Below, in pieces: positions 33,002 through 42,422 of a DNA stretch of 64,000 bases. The position numbers and the translations under genes were made by a program. The stretch is from UBA3478 sp049596955. Lineage in GTDB: Bacteria; Bacteroidota; Bacteroidia; Flavobacteriales; Flavobacteriaceae. The stretch is taken from assembly GCA_049596955.1 (NCBI GenBank), contig JBMYMD010000012.1, forward strand, positions 3,814 through 67,813. Direction: 5' to 3'. Every line of letters starts with the position of its first letter. Within the stretch, counting starts at the first letter, position 1. Under the pieces are notes generated by a model. The model was not told the DNA's origin. It made no database searches and saw only the letters and a list, made by a program, of their open reading frames with translations.

Positions 33002-33949
33002 ATGAGTGATTTAAAAAAGATTTTCAATACACAAAAAGAACAGTCTTTAAACAAAGGATTGGAGGTCTCAAAACGTTCATTTTTCAATAAGCTTACTCAA
33101 GTTTTAATCGGAAAGACAAGTATAGATGATGACTTGCTTGACGAATTAGAAGAGGTTTTAATTTCATCTGATGTAGGAGTTGAAACCACACTGAAAATTA
33201 TTGAACGATTAGAGGAGCGTGTTCAAAAAGACAAATACAGTAAACTTGAGGATTTAGCGCAATACCTGCGCGAAGAAATCAATGAATTACTAAAATCTCA
33301 TCACGATCTTGAATCTGATGACAATAAGCATCAAGAATTGCAGGTCATCATGGTTGTTGGAGTCAATGGAGTTGGTAAAACTACAACAATAGGAAAAATC
33401 GCTTATCAGCTTCAAAAAGAAGGTAAAAAAGTCATATTGGGAGCAGGAGACACCTTTAGAGCCGCGGCTTCTGACCAGCTCAAAACTTGGGCGCAGCGTG
33501 TTAATTGTGAAATCGTTACCTCGCAACCAAATACAGATCCATCAGCCGTTGCCTTTGAAACGCTTCAAGTAGCTGTTTCCAAAAAAGCTGATGTGGTCCT
33601 TTTAGACACTGCGGGTCGTCTGCATAACAAAGTCAATTTAATGAATGAATTGTCTAAAATTAAAAGAGTGATGTCAAAAGTAATTCCAGACGCTCCTCAC
33701 GAGGTTTTATTGGTTTTAGACGGATCTACAGGACAAAATGCCTTCGCACAAGCTAAAGCATTTACGAATGCTACCGAAGTAAGTGGATTAGTAATCACTA
33801 AATTAGATGGAACGGCTAAAGGAGGGGTAGTCATTGGTATTTCTGATCAATTCCAAATACCAGTTCAATATATTGGAGTGGGAGAAGGCATAGAAGATCT
33901 ACAAGAATTTGATGCGCATACTTTTGTAAATTCTTTCTTTTCACTCTAG
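33002..33949 (+). CDS. ftsY: Signal recognition particle receptor FtsY
   Basis: A 315-residue SRP GTPase that docks ribosome-SRP complexes at the inner membrane. The NG domain is complete: G1 GVNGVGKTTTIGK, the DTFRAAASDQL insertion motif, G3 DTAGR, and G4 TKLDGTAKGG. The acidic A domain of E. coli is absent, as in most Bacteroidota. The start is placed at the ATG at 33002 (MSDLKKIFNTQ); an in-frame ATG at 32942 would run through the terminator hairpin and is rejected. rimO follows after two bases. Confidence 0.97.
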   Translation: MSDLKKIFNTQKEQSLNKGLEVSKRSFFNKLTQVLIGKTSIDDDLLDELEEVLISSDVGVETTLKIIERLEERVQKDKYSKLEDLAQYLREEINELLKSHHDLESDDNKHQELQVIMVVGVNGVGKTTTIGKIAYQLQKEGKKVILGAGDTFRAAASDQLKTWAQRVNCEIVTSQPNTDPSAVAFETLQVAVSKKADVVLLDTAGRLHNKVNLMNELSKIKRVMSKVIPDAPHEVLLVLDGSTGQNAFAQAKAFTNATEVSGLVITKLDGTAKGGVVIGISDQFQIPVQYIGVGEGIEDLQEFDAHTFVNSFFSL

Positions 33950-33951
33950 AT

Positions 33952-35253
33952 ATGAAGACTAAAAGCATAAAAAAGTCTAGAATCAATGTGGTTACATTAG
34001 GATGTAGCAAGAATTTGTACGATTCTGAAGTGTTGACCGGTCAGTTGAGGGCAGGAGGAAAAGAAGTCGTTCACGAGCAGCACGGGGATATAGTGGTTAT
34101 CAACACCTGCGGATTTATTGCCAATGCTAAAGAAGAAAGTATCAATACGATATTGGAATACGTCAAACTCAAAAACGAAGGTGAAGTTGAAAAAGTTTTT
34201 GTTACGGGTTGTTTGAGTGAGCGTTATAAAGATGATTTAGAAAAAGAAATCCCTGATGTAGATCGGTATTTTGGTACCCATCACCTACCGCAATTACTTA
34301 GAGCTCTGGGCACGGATTATAAGAAGGAACTCATTGGAGAGCGTTTAAACAGTACTCCACCACATTTTGCTTATTTAAAAATAGCTGAGGGATGTGATCG
34401 TCCCTGTTCGTTTTGTGCGATACCCCTGATGCGTGGTAAGCATAAATCAAAGCCAATTGAAGAATTGGTACTTGAGAGTAAAAAATTAGCTGAAAATGGG
34501 GTAAAGGAATTGATATTAATTGCTCAAGATTTAACCTATTACGGCCTTGACTTATACAAGAAAAGAGCTTTAGCAGAGCTCTTAAAAGCACTTTGTGAGG
34601 TGGAGGGAATTGAATGGATTCGACTGCATTATGCTTTTCCTACGGGATTTCCACTGGAGGTGCTTGATTTAATTCGAGAGGAGCCGAAAATTTGCAATTA
34701 CATTGATATCCCATTGCAACACATAGCCGACCCCATCCTTAAAAGTATGCGAAGAGGGACGACAAAGGCCAAAACAGACAAGCTCCTGACTCAGTTCAGA
34801 GAGATGGTACCGGGAATGTCTATTAGAACGACTCTTATTGTAGGCTATCCAGGTGAAACAGAAGAGGATTTTAAGGTTCTAAAAGATTGGCTTAAAAAGC
34901 AGCGTTTTGATCGTTTAGGATGTTTTACCTACAGCCATGAAGAACAAACCCACGCCTATCAGCTTGAAGATGATGTTCCAGAAGAAGTGAAAATCAATCG
35001 AGCAAACGAGATTATGGAAATTCAATCTCAGATTTCTTGGGAAAAAAATCAAGAACTGATAGGAAAAACCTTTAGATGCATTGTCGATCGAATAGAAGGG
35101 GGGTATTATATTGCCAGAACGGAGTTTGATTCTCCTGAGGTTGATAATCACGTTTTGATTTCTTCAGAGAATCACTATTTGCAGCCTGGACATTTTATAC
35201 AAGTACGCATCGATAGTGCTGAAGACTTTGATTTATACGGCACGCCAGTCTAG
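33952..35253 (+). CDS. rimO: Ribosomal protein S12 methylthiotransferase RimO
   Basis: A radical-SAM methylthiotransferase that modifies Asp of ribosomal protein S12. The protein is 433 residues. The N-terminal UPF0004 domain supplies the cysteines for the auxiliary cluster (LGCSKNLYDSEVL, NTCGFIANAKEES, TGCLSERY). The radical SAM motif is CDRPCSFCAIP (about residues 146-156). A C-terminal TRAM domain follows (GKTFRCIVDRIEGGYYIARTEFDSPEVD). The DSEV motif and absence of extra domains fit RimO rather than MiaB. Second gene of the ftsY operon. Confidence 0.96.
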   Translation: MKTKSIKKSRINVVTLGCSKNLYDSEVLTGQLRAGGKEVVHEQHGDIVVINTCGFIANAKEESINTILEYVKLKNEGEVEKVFVTGCLSERYKDDLEKEIPDVDRYFGTHHLPQLLRALGTDYKKELIGERLNSTPPHFAYLKIAEGCDRPCSFCAIPLMRGKHKSKPIEELVLESKKLAENGVKELILIAQDLTYYGLDLYKKRALAELLKALCEVEGIEWIRLHYAFPTGFPLEVLDLIREEPKICNYIDIPLQHIADPILKSMRRGTTKAKTDKLLTQFREMVPGMSIRTTLIVGYPGETEEDFKVLKDWLKKQRFDRLGCFTYSHEEQTHAYQLEDDVPEEVKINRANEIMEIQSQISWEKNQELIGKTFRCIVDRIEGGYYIARTEFDSPEVDNHVLISSENHYLQPGHFIQVRIDSAEDFDLYGTPV

Positions 35254-35255
35254 TT

Positions 35256-36485
35256 CTACTTAAGGTTTTTTTCAAAGGCTAAAATACGTTTGCCCAATGC
35301 AGCCATAAAAGGGATGCCCAACTCGTCGTATTCATAAACACCGTCGTTGAATTGCTCGTTCTTGTTCACTAGTACTGTAACTGACAAGAAGAAATCGATT
35401 TGGTTTTCTTCATCTACTATATAGGCTGTATCTGTAAGTGTTCCATAGGCCAATCCAACCTTATTGTGACTTTTTAGAAAAGCATTGTCAATTTGTTTCT
35501 GATCACCGAAAACTAAGAATTTTACGTAGCTATCGAAATAAGTACTTTGATCATATCCCAAGTCTTTTGGTGTTTTAGCCATGGTTTCGATTAAAAAAGC
35601 ACGCTGCTCATCATTAATTTTAAAACGCATATTTTCTGCGTATAATTCTGGATGAATTAATCTTTTGACGGTTTGCATTTGGTCTTTTAAATCATACCAA
35701 TTTTTTAAACTAAAATCGAAAGGACCCCCTTTTCGCTCGCCATTGTCATCGATGTATGAAATTCCTTTTTCAATACCCAATAAATCAAGTTTCCCAATGG
35801 GCGCATTTGTCTGTGAAGCGATACTTAAAATCGTATCCGTATTTTCGAAAAAGTATATAGGAAGAGTTGTTTGTTCTGCGGAATTTGATGTACTCAAGCG
35901 ATGACTAATTCTACTATTTTCAAAACCTAATTCTACAAATCGACGATTGTAATAATCAGCACCCAACAATTCGAAAAGTAAATTATTGGCTTTATTATCA
36001 CTCACGGCAAAAATTTGTTCTATACACCGTGATGTTGAAATGGGTAAGGTGTCACCTTGAACTAGAAAAGGAGTATTTCTATTGATGTTTTCAAACTCAT
36101 TTAGTTTTTCAAGGGCAAAAATAGCCGCTGGTAATTTTACCGTACTAGCCGGATAGAAATAATGTTTTTCTTCTTTTGGAGCATAAGAAAAATAATAGTC
36201 TTCAAACTTCGTGTGATCTATTGAAGAGCGTCTGCTATATCGAATTTGTAACTCAAATTTTTTAGGTTGTGAAATTATTTCTTGAATGCTATTATTTTCT
36301 GAATCAGAAATCCATTTTGACAAAGTTTCTGCCGTATTTGAATATTCGGATTTAGATTGAAATTGAAGACCTGATGAATCAGGGCAAGATGTGCACTGCG
36401 ATTGAGAATTAGATTTTGAACATGCTAAAAAGAGTAATGTAATCGCAGCAGTACTAATTAAATTAAGATTCTTCGTAAAAAGCAC
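35256..36485 (-). CDS. Class A beta-lactamase-related serine hydrolase (lipoprotein)
   Basis: A 409-residue putative lipoprotein (signal MLFTKNLNLISTAAITLLFLAC, lipid Cys22). The penicillin-binding fold is evident: the SxxK active-site motif is Ser114-Lys117 in PASTVKLP, and the SDN motif is at 162-164 (FAVSDNKANN). The third motif, normally KTG, is not convincing: the candidate strand reads NKVGLAYGTLTD, so true beta-lactamase activity is doubtful. It may be an envelope esterase or amidase. Its first 23 bases overlap the upstream hypothetical gene, and its end meets rimO tail to tail with two bases between. Confidence 0.84.
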   Translation of the reverse strand: MLFTKNLNLISTAAITLLFLACSKSNSQSQCTSCPDSSGLQFQSKSEYSNTAETLSKWISDSENNSIQEIISQPKKFELQIRYSRRSSIDHTKFEDYYFSYAPKEEKHYFYPASTVKLPAAIFALEKLNEFENINRNTPFLVQGDTLPISTSRCIEQIFAVSDNKANNLLFELLGADYYNRRFVELGFENSRISHRLSTSNSAEQTTLPIYFFENTDTILSIASQTNAPIGKLDLLGIEKGISYIDDNGERKGGPFDFSLKNWYDLKDQMQTVKRLIHPELYAENMRFKINDEQRAFLIETMAKTPKDLGYDQSTYFDSYVKFLVFGDQKQIDNAFLKSHNKVGLAYGTLTDTAYIVDEENQIDFFLSVTVLVNKNEQFNDGVYEYDELGIPFMAALGKRILAFEKNLK

Positions 36486-36717
36486 GATGAGGTTTTAAGT
36501 GTTCCTTAAAGAAAGTTAATTCTTTCGATTCGATTATCAAAAAAACACTGCAGAAGTTGCTTGAAGCTTGTTCTAAGCCTTGGTAAGATTCCTTGTTATA
36601 ACGCGATAAGTTTTCTTTGTGAAGAAATTCAATCAAATGCGTTAAAAAATGTTTCGCAGTCTGTTTAGCTTCTGGACCTCTGAAATCCCATTTTAATCTA
36701 ATTTTCTGTTCCGACAT
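36463..36717 (-). CDS. Hypothetical protein (84 residues)
   Basis: I do not recognise the family. The protein is soluble, with a basic first half (MSEQKIRLKWDFRGPEAKQTAKHFLTHLIEFLHKE) and a C-terminal strand-rich part (CSVFLIIESKELTFFKEHL). The start is put at 36717, which overlaps the SRPBCC gene by 20 bases; an ATG 12 bases upstream is possible. It sits between the SRPBCC protein and the serine hydrolase, overlapping both, so the three are likely one operon. Its small size and regular composition suggest a real but uncharacterised gene. Confidence 0.7.
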   Translation of the reverse strand: MSEQKIRLKWDFRGPEAKQTAKHFLTHLIEFLHKENLSRYNKESYQGLEQASSNFCSVFLIIESKELTFFKEHLKPHRAFYEES

Positions 36718-37150
36718 AGGTCTCTGCAAATTGACTGAAGGACATCATTAAAGCGAGATGTTTTTCTCTGAAATAATGTTTGAAATACCATTTGAATAAC
36801 CTTAGTCCAATTGGCTTAAATCGAAAGTCGTATGACACAGTCCAAAGGGTTTGATTTTTGGTTAGTACTTTGAAATGATGTCTTTCGATTACTGCGATAC
36901 TCGAATTTTCGTATCGGAGGTGTAAATCTTCCGATCCTTTTCGCTCGAGCACAGTTTCTTGAATAATGACCTGCTTATTGTTGTGTTTCTGATACAAAAT
37001 GGCTTGTGCATTGGACTGCCCAACTTCACCACTTACAGTTTGATAATAAGTTAGATCAGTTTGCCATTTTGACAAGAGATCAGGATTAGTATAAAGGGCG
37101 AGGACTTGCTCTTTATTGCAATGAATGGGTATCTCAATCTCGTAATTCAA
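36698..37150 (-). CDS. SRPBCC-fold protein
   Basis: A 150-residue protein with the START/Bet v1-like SRPBCC pattern: N-terminal strand (MNYEIEIPIHCNKEQVLALYTNPDLLSKWQ), a series of beta strands, and a long C-terminal helix (LALMMSFSQFAETYV). SRPBCC proteins bind hydrophobic ligands or act as polyketide-cyclase-like enzymes; nothing here specifies a ligand. It is the first gene of an apparent three-gene minus-strand operon with the hypothetical and the serine hydrolase. Confidence 0.85.
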   Translation of the reverse strand: MNYEIEIPIHCNKEQVLALYTNPDLLSKWQTDLTYYQTVSGEVGQSNAQAILYQKHNNKQVIIQETVLERKGSEDLHLRYENSSIAVIERHHFKVLTKNQTLWTVSYDFRFKPIGLRLFKWYFKHYFREKHLALMMSFSQFAETYVGTEN

Positions 37151-37246
37151 TCTCTTCTTTTGTTTAAAATTAGCTTTGGTCAGATTTCAAAGATTTAAAA
37201 TTTCCTTAAATCCCAGGAATAATCGACTAAAATACTAGTTTATTTA

Positions 37247-37254
37247 TATTTTTG
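37247..37254 (+). promoter_or_regulatory. Putative -7 box upstream of the PPIase-like pair
   Basis: TATTTTTG matches TAnnTTTG and lies eight bases before the ATG at 37263, so the message would be almost leaderless. No clear -33 element. Confidence 0.45.
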
Positions 37255-37262
37255 CCTTTCGT

Positions 37263-38135
37263 ATGATAAGAAAAACTAAACTGATTATAATCTCCGCAAT
37301 GGTGCTGTCACTTGCATCTTGTGAAATGCTCGTAAATAACACAAGTGAGGCAGACAATGTCATTGCAAGGGTAGGGGAAGAAAAACTCTATGAAATCGAT
37401 ATTCCGGATTTTAGTTATATCAAGGATAGCTTAGAGCTCTTTAAAACAAGAAGGGCTTTCATTGAGGACTGGGCTACTAAGCAATTACTCTTTGATGATG
37501 CAGTCATCAATTTACCCAAGCAGAAGAAAGAAGAACTGGATCGACTTGTCAAGCAGTATCAATATGATTTGTACACGAAGTATTATTACGATTTACTTGT
37601 AGATGACCAAAGCATAGATACCTTAATCAACGATGACGAGCTTTTAGCACTTCACGAAAAGGAGCGCAAAAACTTTGTATTAGAAGATGATATTTACAGG
37701 TTGCGATATTTAAGTTTAGACACCTCTTACAGCAGAGTAGACGAGGTCAAAAAAGCACTGATTCGATTTAGTGTAAGTGACAGCGTATTTTTAGATTCAC
37801 TTTTGACCCATAACTATTTAATTGACGCCAATTTAGACGATCAAAAATGGTTTAAGTCCAGGAGTTTGTTTATGACGATTCCCGCTTTGAAAGAGGTTAA
37901 TAAAAGACGTTTACAACGCAATCAATACGTTTTTGATTTGAGAGATAGTAGTGGAATATATTTGGGGAAAGTTTCAGAAGCCTTGACAGCTAAGTCAATT
38001 GCTCCATATGAATTCGTAGCTCCAGAGCTGAGGAAAATACTATTTAATCGCAAGAAATTTGAATTGTTAAATAAACGTAAGAAAGAAGCCACTAATCAAG
38101 CAAAAATTGAGCGAAAATTTGAAATTTATGATTAA
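37263..38135 (+). CDS. SurA/PrsA-like periplasmic lipoprotein
   Basis: A 290-residue putative lipoprotein (MIRKTKLIIISAMVLSLASC, lipid Cys20). The segment NVIARVGEEKLYEIDIPDF matches the start of SurA/PpiD-type chaperone domains, and the rest is mostly charged helix. I see no complete parvulin active-site pattern, so it may be chaperone-only. It overlaps the following parvulin-type gene by eight bases, so the two are translationally coupled and probably act together on outer-membrane proteins in transit through the periplasm. Confidence 0.82.
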   Translation: MIRKTKLIIISAMVLSLASCEMLVNNTSEADNVIARVGEEKLYEIDIPDFSYIKDSLELFKTRRAFIEDWATKQLLFDDAVINLPKQKKEELDRLVKQYQYDLYTKYYYDLLVDDQSIDTLINDDELLALHEKERKNFVLEDDIYRLRYLSLDTSYSRVDEVKKALIRFSVSDSVFLDSLLTHNYLIDANLDDQKWFKSRSLFMTIPALKEVNKRRLQRNQYVFDLRDSSGIYLGKVSEALTAKSIAPYEFVAPELRKILFNRKKFELLNKRKKEATNQAKIERKFEIYD

Positions 38136-39498
38136 AGCATTACAACTTATTGTCGTAGCCCTCTTAGTAATGACCTCCTATGCAGTAGGTCAAGATACGG
38201 CACCTCCAAAGCGAATTAAAGTTGATGGGGTTGTTGCCGTTATTGGTGACTATGTGATATTAGAATCCGACATTGACAAACTGAGCATTGATTTAGAAAA
38301 TCAAGGTGTATCAAAACAAGAAATTACCAATTGCCAGTTGATGGGTAAATTGATGGAAGATCGCCTATATGCACACCACGCTATTCAAGACAGTTTGCTG
38401 GTTGCAGATGATCAAGTAAACGCGATGATTGAAAATCAAGTTCAGCAATTAACTGCTCAAGTAGGTTCTATTGAAAAGGTTTTGAAATTTTATAAAAAGC
38501 CCGACTTACAATCTTTTAAAGACGAACTTTTCGAGATCAACAAGCTAAGAATGTTGGCTGACAAGATGCGAAATGATATCATTACTGATATCGAAGTTAC
38601 TCCTGAAGAGGTTCGTCAATTTTTTAATTCAATACCAGAAGAAGAACGTCCAGTTTTTGGTGCTGAGCTAGAAATTTCTCAAATAGTCAAACAGCCCAAA
38701 CCCACAGAAGAAGATAAGCAAAAAGTCATTCAACGACTTGAGCAAATTAAACAGGATGTAGAAATTAGCGGATCCTCGTTTAGTGTCAAGGCAATCTTAT
38801 ATTCACAAGACCCAGGGTCAAAATCCAATGGTGGAGCGTACACGATGGATAAACAAACGCCTTTTGTCAAGGAGTTCAAAGATGTTGCTTTTAGCTTGAA
38901 AGAAGGTGAAATTTCAGAACCGTTTGAGACCGATTTTGGATTTCACATCATATTGGTCGAACGTATTAGAGGACAAGAGGTGGATTTGAGACACATTTTG
39001 ATTGCACCCGAAATTGACAACGATGCTGTAGAGCGGGCTAAAAGCCAATTGGATAGCGTTCGTACTGAAATTGCGGCAAATCGCTTAGATTTCGCTGAAG
39101 CTGCACGCTTATTTTCAGACGAAAAAGAAACAAAATTTGATGGAGGTGTTCTTCGAAATCCTGCTGATTTTAGTGCTCGTTTTGAATTGACTAAAATGGA
39201 TCCCACACTTTATAATCAAATAAGCAGATTGAAGGAAGGGGAGATTTCATATCCAATCGTTGAGCGTGATCCTCAAGGAGGTCCATCGAAATATAAAATA
39301 ATGAAGGTGACTAATCGCTATGACGAGCACAAGGCTGATTTTGCAAGAGATTATATGAAAATCCAAGAATTAGCACTTTCAGACAAACAATTAAAGACAA
39401 TCGAAGAGTGGATTGATGAAAGAATTCAAGATACATTTATTCAAATAAACGAAAGTAAGGCGAATTGCGATTTTGCCAACAATTGGGTTAAGGAGTAA
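38128..39498 (+). CDS. Peptidyl-prolyl isomerase, SurA type with two parvulin domains
   Basis: A 456-residue periplasmic chaperone-isomerase with a signal peptide (MIKALQLIVVALLVMTSYAVG). The N-terminal chaperone module begins VDGVVAVIGDYVILESDIDK, typical of SurA. Two parvulin domains follow: one with FSVKAILYSQDPGSKSNGGAYTMDKQTPFVKEFKDVAFSLKEGEISEPFETDFGFHIILVE, the second starting VDLRHILIAPEIDND and containing SDEKETKFDGGVLRNP. The start at 38128 (eight bases inside the upstream gene) gives a clean signal sequence; an ATG at 38107 would precede it with polar residues. SurA delivers beta-barrel proteins to the Bam machinery. Confidence 0.93.
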   Translation: MIKALQLIVVALLVMTSYAVGQDTAPPKRIKVDGVVAVIGDYVILESDIDKLSIDLENQGVSKQEITNCQLMGKLMEDRLYAHHAIQDSLLVADDQVNAMIENQVQQLTAQVGSIEKVLKFYKKPDLQSFKDELFEINKLRMLADKMRNDIITDIEVTPEEVRQFFNSIPEEERPVFGAELEISQIVKQPKPTEEDKQKVIQRLEQIKQDVEISGSSFSVKAILYSQDPGSKSNGGAYTMDKQTPFVKEFKDVAFSLKEGEISEPFETDFGFHIILVERIRGQEVDLRHILIAPEIDNDAVERAKSQLDSVRTEIAANRLDFAEAARLFSDEKETKFDGGVLRNPADFSARFELTKMDPTLYNQISRLKEGEISYPIVERDPQGGPSKYKIMKVTNRYDEHKADFARDYMKIQELALSDKQLKTIEEWIDERIQDTFIQINESKANCDFANNWVKE

Positions 39499-39559
39499 TT
39501 CACCCCATAAAAGCTTAAGTTTTTTTGAATCTTTTTCACTAAAATTCTTCAGAACGAAA

Positions 39560-39567
39560 TACATTTG
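39560..39567 (+). promoter_or_regulatory. Putative -7 box of the aconitase gene
   Basis: TACATTTG is an exact TAnnTTTG match 22 bases before the ATG at 39590. No TTG at the right distance upstream. Confidence 0.5.
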
Positions 39568-39589
39568 CTAACAACCAATTATTTAAACC

Positions 39590-41866
39590 ATGGCTTTTGA
39601 CATTGAAGTAATCAAAGAAGTATATGCTAGAATGGGTGAACGTGTAAATAGTGCGCGTAATCTAACAGGAAAACCCTTAACCTTAGCAGAAAAAATACTC
39701 TATTCGCATTTATGGGATGGTAATCCTGACAAGGTGCTTAAAAGAGGTGAAGATTATGTTGATTTTGCTCCGGATCGAGTAGCATGTCAAGATGCGACTG
39801 CACAAATGGCCTTGTTACAATTTATGCATGCTGGAAAACCTAAAGTTGCCGTGCCAACCACCGTTCATTGTGATCACCTTATTCAAGCTAAAAAAGGAGC
39901 TGCTGAAGATTTACAAAGAGCAAATAGCACTAGTAGCGAGGTTTTTGACTTTTTAGCATCTGTATCAAATAAATATGGAATAGGATTTTGGAAGCCAGGA
40001 GCAGGAATTATTCATCAGGTTGTTTTAGAAAATTATGCATTTCCAGGAGGAATGATGATAGGAACGGATTCTCACACCGTAAATGCTGGTGGTTTAGGTA
40101 TGATCGCCGTTGGAGTGGGAGGAGCAGACGCTGTGGATGTAATGTCAGGAATGGCTTGGGAACTCAAATTCCCTAAACTGATTGGTGTTAAGTTAACAGG
40201 TAAACTCTCCGGTTGGACTGCACCAAAAGACGTTATTTTAAAAGTAGCACAAATTTTAACCGTAAAAGGAGGAACTGGTGCTATCGTTGAATATTTTGGT
40301 GAGGGAGCCCAATCGATGTCATGCACAGGAAAAGGAACCATTTGTAATATGGGAGCAGAGGTTGGCGCTACGACTTCGACCTTTGGATATGATGAATCTA
40401 TGGATCGTTATTTGAGATCTACAGGACGTGCAGATGTTGCAGATGCTGCAAATGCTGTGAAAGAGCATTTAACGGCTGATCCTGAGGTTTATGCTAATCC
40501 TGAATTGTACTTTGACAAGGTCATCGAAATTGATTTAAATGATCTAGAACCGCATTTAAATGGACCTTTTACGCCAGATTTAGCAACACCAATTTCAGAG
40601 ATGTCTAAAGTAGCTGTTGAAAACGACTGGCCTATCAATGTAGAGGTAGGTTTAATTGGTTCTTGTACCAACTCATCTTATGAAGATATATCAAGAGCAG
40701 CTTCTCTCGCAAAGCAAGTAGCAGAGAAAAAATTAAAAACTAAAGCACAGTTTAAAATTACCCCAGGTTCTGAGCAGGTGCGCTATACTATTGAGCGTGA
40801 CGGATTCATTAACACCTTTGAAAACATTGGTGCCACTGTATTTGCAAATGCCTGTGGACCTTGTATCGGTATGTGGGATCGCTATGGTGATAATGCCGCC
40901 GAAGGTCCTCGTAACACAATAGTACACTCTTTCAATCGAAATTTTGCAAAGCGCGCAGATGGAAATCCTAATACTTTGGCTTTTGTCGGATCACCTGAGT
41001 TAGTTACGGCTATTGCCATTTCAGGACGTCTAGATTTTAATCCGTTAAAAGATACTCTTATCAATGAAGAAGGAGATGAAGTTCGTTTAGATGAGCCAAG
41101 AGGTTATGAGCTTCCTCCAGAAGGATTTGCTGTGGAAGACGCTGGCTTTGTGGCTCCTATGGAAGACGGAAGTGGAGTTCAAATCAAAGTATCACCAGAG
41201 TCACAGCGTTTACAATTGTTAGATCCATTTGTGCCAATTGATACCGCTAAATTGAAAGAAGTGAGATTATTGATTAAAGCACATGGTAAATGTACAACTG
41301 ATCACATCTCTATGGCAGGTCCTTGGTTGAGATTTAGAGGTCACTTAGATAACATAGCTAATAACACCCTAATAGGTGCTGTGAACGCCTATAATCAACA
41401 AACAAATATGGTAAAAAACCATTTGAGTGGGGAATACGGTGCAGTACCTGCAACACAAAGGGCGTATAAGGCAGAAGGCATATACTCAATGGTTGTCGGA
41501 GATCATAATTACGGTGAAGGTTCTTCAAGAGAACACGCGGCTATGCAACCTAGACACTTAGGAGTCGCTGCAGTTATTGTTAAATCCTTTGCAAGGATTC
41601 ACGAAACAAACCTTAAAAAACAAGGGATGTTGGCCCTTACTTTTGCCAATGAATCTGATTATGACCTAATTCAAGAAGACGACACCTTTAACTTTATCGA
41701 TATTGAGGACTTTGCACCCTCTAAACCTTTGCATATTGAAGTGTCTCACGCAGATGGCACAAAAGATACCATTGTGGCAAATCATACCTACAACTCATCT
41801 CAAATCAAGTGGTTTAATGAAGGTTCTGCGCTAAATGTGATTAAAAAGGAAAGCGCTAATTCATAA
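39590..41866 (+). CDS. Aconitate hydratase (mitochondrial type)
   Basis: Isomerises citrate to isocitrate in the TCA cycle. The protein is 758 residues and resembles mitochondrial Aco2 more than AcnA or AcnB, as is usual in Bacteroidota. The cluster ligands are GSCTNSS (first Cys) and NACGPCIG (second and third). Other conserved blocks are GTDSHTVNAGGLGMIAVGVGGADAVDVM, LRSTGRADVADAA, and the C-terminal swivelling domain with GPWLRFRGHLDNI and NYGEGSSREHAAMQPRHLG. The thioredoxin-like gene starts seven bases after its stop, in an operon that continues into the carotenoid hydroxylase. Confidence 0.97.
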   Translation: MAFDIEVIKEVYARMGERVNSARNLTGKPLTLAEKILYSHLWDGNPDKVLKRGEDYVDFAPDRVACQDATAQMALLQFMHAGKPKVAVPTTVHCDHLIQAKKGAAEDLQRANSTSSEVFDFLASVSNKYGIGFWKPGAGIIHQVVLENYAFPGGMMIGTDSHTVNAGGLGMIAVGVGGADAVDVMSGMAWELKFPKLIGVKLTGKLSGWTAPKDVILKVAQILTVKGGTGAIVEYFGEGAQSMSCTGKGTICNMGAEVGATTSTFGYDESMDRYLRSTGRADVADAANAVKEHLTADPEVYANPELYFDKVIEIDLNDLEPHLNGPFTPDLATPISEMSKVAVENDWPINVEVGLIGSCTNSSYEDISRAASLAKQVAEKKLKTKAQFKITPGSEQVRYTIERDGFINTFENIGATVFANACGPCIGMWDRYGDNAAEGPRNTIVHSFNRNFAKRADGNPNTLAFVGSPELVTAIAISGRLDFNPLKDTLINEEGDEVRLDEPRGYELPPEGFAVEDAGFVAPMEDGSGVQIKVSPESQRLQLLDPFVPIDTAKLKEVRLLIKAHGKCTTDHISMAGPWLRFRGHLDNIANNTLIGAVNAYNQQTNMVKNHLSGEYGAVPATQRAYKAEGIYSMVVGDHNYGEGSSREHAAMQPRHLGVAAVIVKSFARIHETNLKKQGMLALTFANESDYDLIQEDDTFNFIDIEDFAPSKPLHIEVSHADGTKDTIVANHTYNSSQIKWFNEGSALNVIKKESANS

Positions 41867-41873
41867 GAAGTCA

Positions 41874-42422
41874 ATGAAAAAAAGATGGATCAATATAGGA
41901 GTAATTGTAGTATTACTTCTCTATTGGTTTACCCCTTTGACATATCATTTAAAGCTTAAGGCGAATCAAATTCTTGCTCCCAAACCGGTTATTTCAAGTG
42001 CTGACACAAAGCTAAAGTTTGAACCTTGGAGTCTAAAAGACAAAAATGGCATCGCTTTTGAATTTGATCAAAGTTTTCAAAAACCTGCTTTTATTTTCTT
42101 TTTTGCGAGTTGGGATATGAGGTCTCAAGCCGCATTGCATATGATAGACGAGTTTTACGAAAAGTTTCACGCTGAAATTGATTTTTACATCGTTTCGAAT
42201 GAAGAGCGTGAACCGGTTGTAGCTTATTTTGAAGAGAATGACTTTGGATTCTCTCCAATGTATTATAATTTAAATGAAAGTGCTCCACTGGCGTATAAGA
42301 TGAATTATTCTTACTTGATTGATTTAAATCGAAACATTCGCTCTGAGGAAACACAAATTCAAAAGTGGAATTCAGATCAATGGTTCAAAACGATAGAAGA
42401 GTTTCTAAAGGAAAATGAGTAA
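41874..42422 (+). CDS. Thioredoxin-fold (TlpA-like) membrane-anchored protein without CxxC
   Basis: A 182-residue protein with an N-terminal membrane anchor (residues 1-25, WINIGVIVVLLLYWF) and a TlpA/AhpC-like domain (FEPWSLKDKNGIAFEFDQSFQKPAFIFFFASWDMRSQAALHMIDEF). Where TlpA proteins carry WCxxC this one reads SWDMRS, so it has no redox-active cysteine pair; the domain is recognised only by its overall pattern. It may be a scaffold or an inactive relative. It is preceded by aconitase (gap seven bases) and overlaps the next gene by eight bases. Its work is unknown, and a link to carotenoids is only positional. Confidence 0.8.
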   Translation: MKKRWINIGVIVVLLLYWFTPLTYHLKLKANQILAPKPVISSADTKLKFEPWSLKDKNGIAFEFDQSFQKPAFIFFFASWDMRSQAALHMIDEFYEKFHAEIDFYIVSNEEREPVVAYFEENDFGFSPMYYNLNESAPLAYKMNYSYLIDLNRNIRSEETQIQKWNSDQWFKTIEEFLKENE

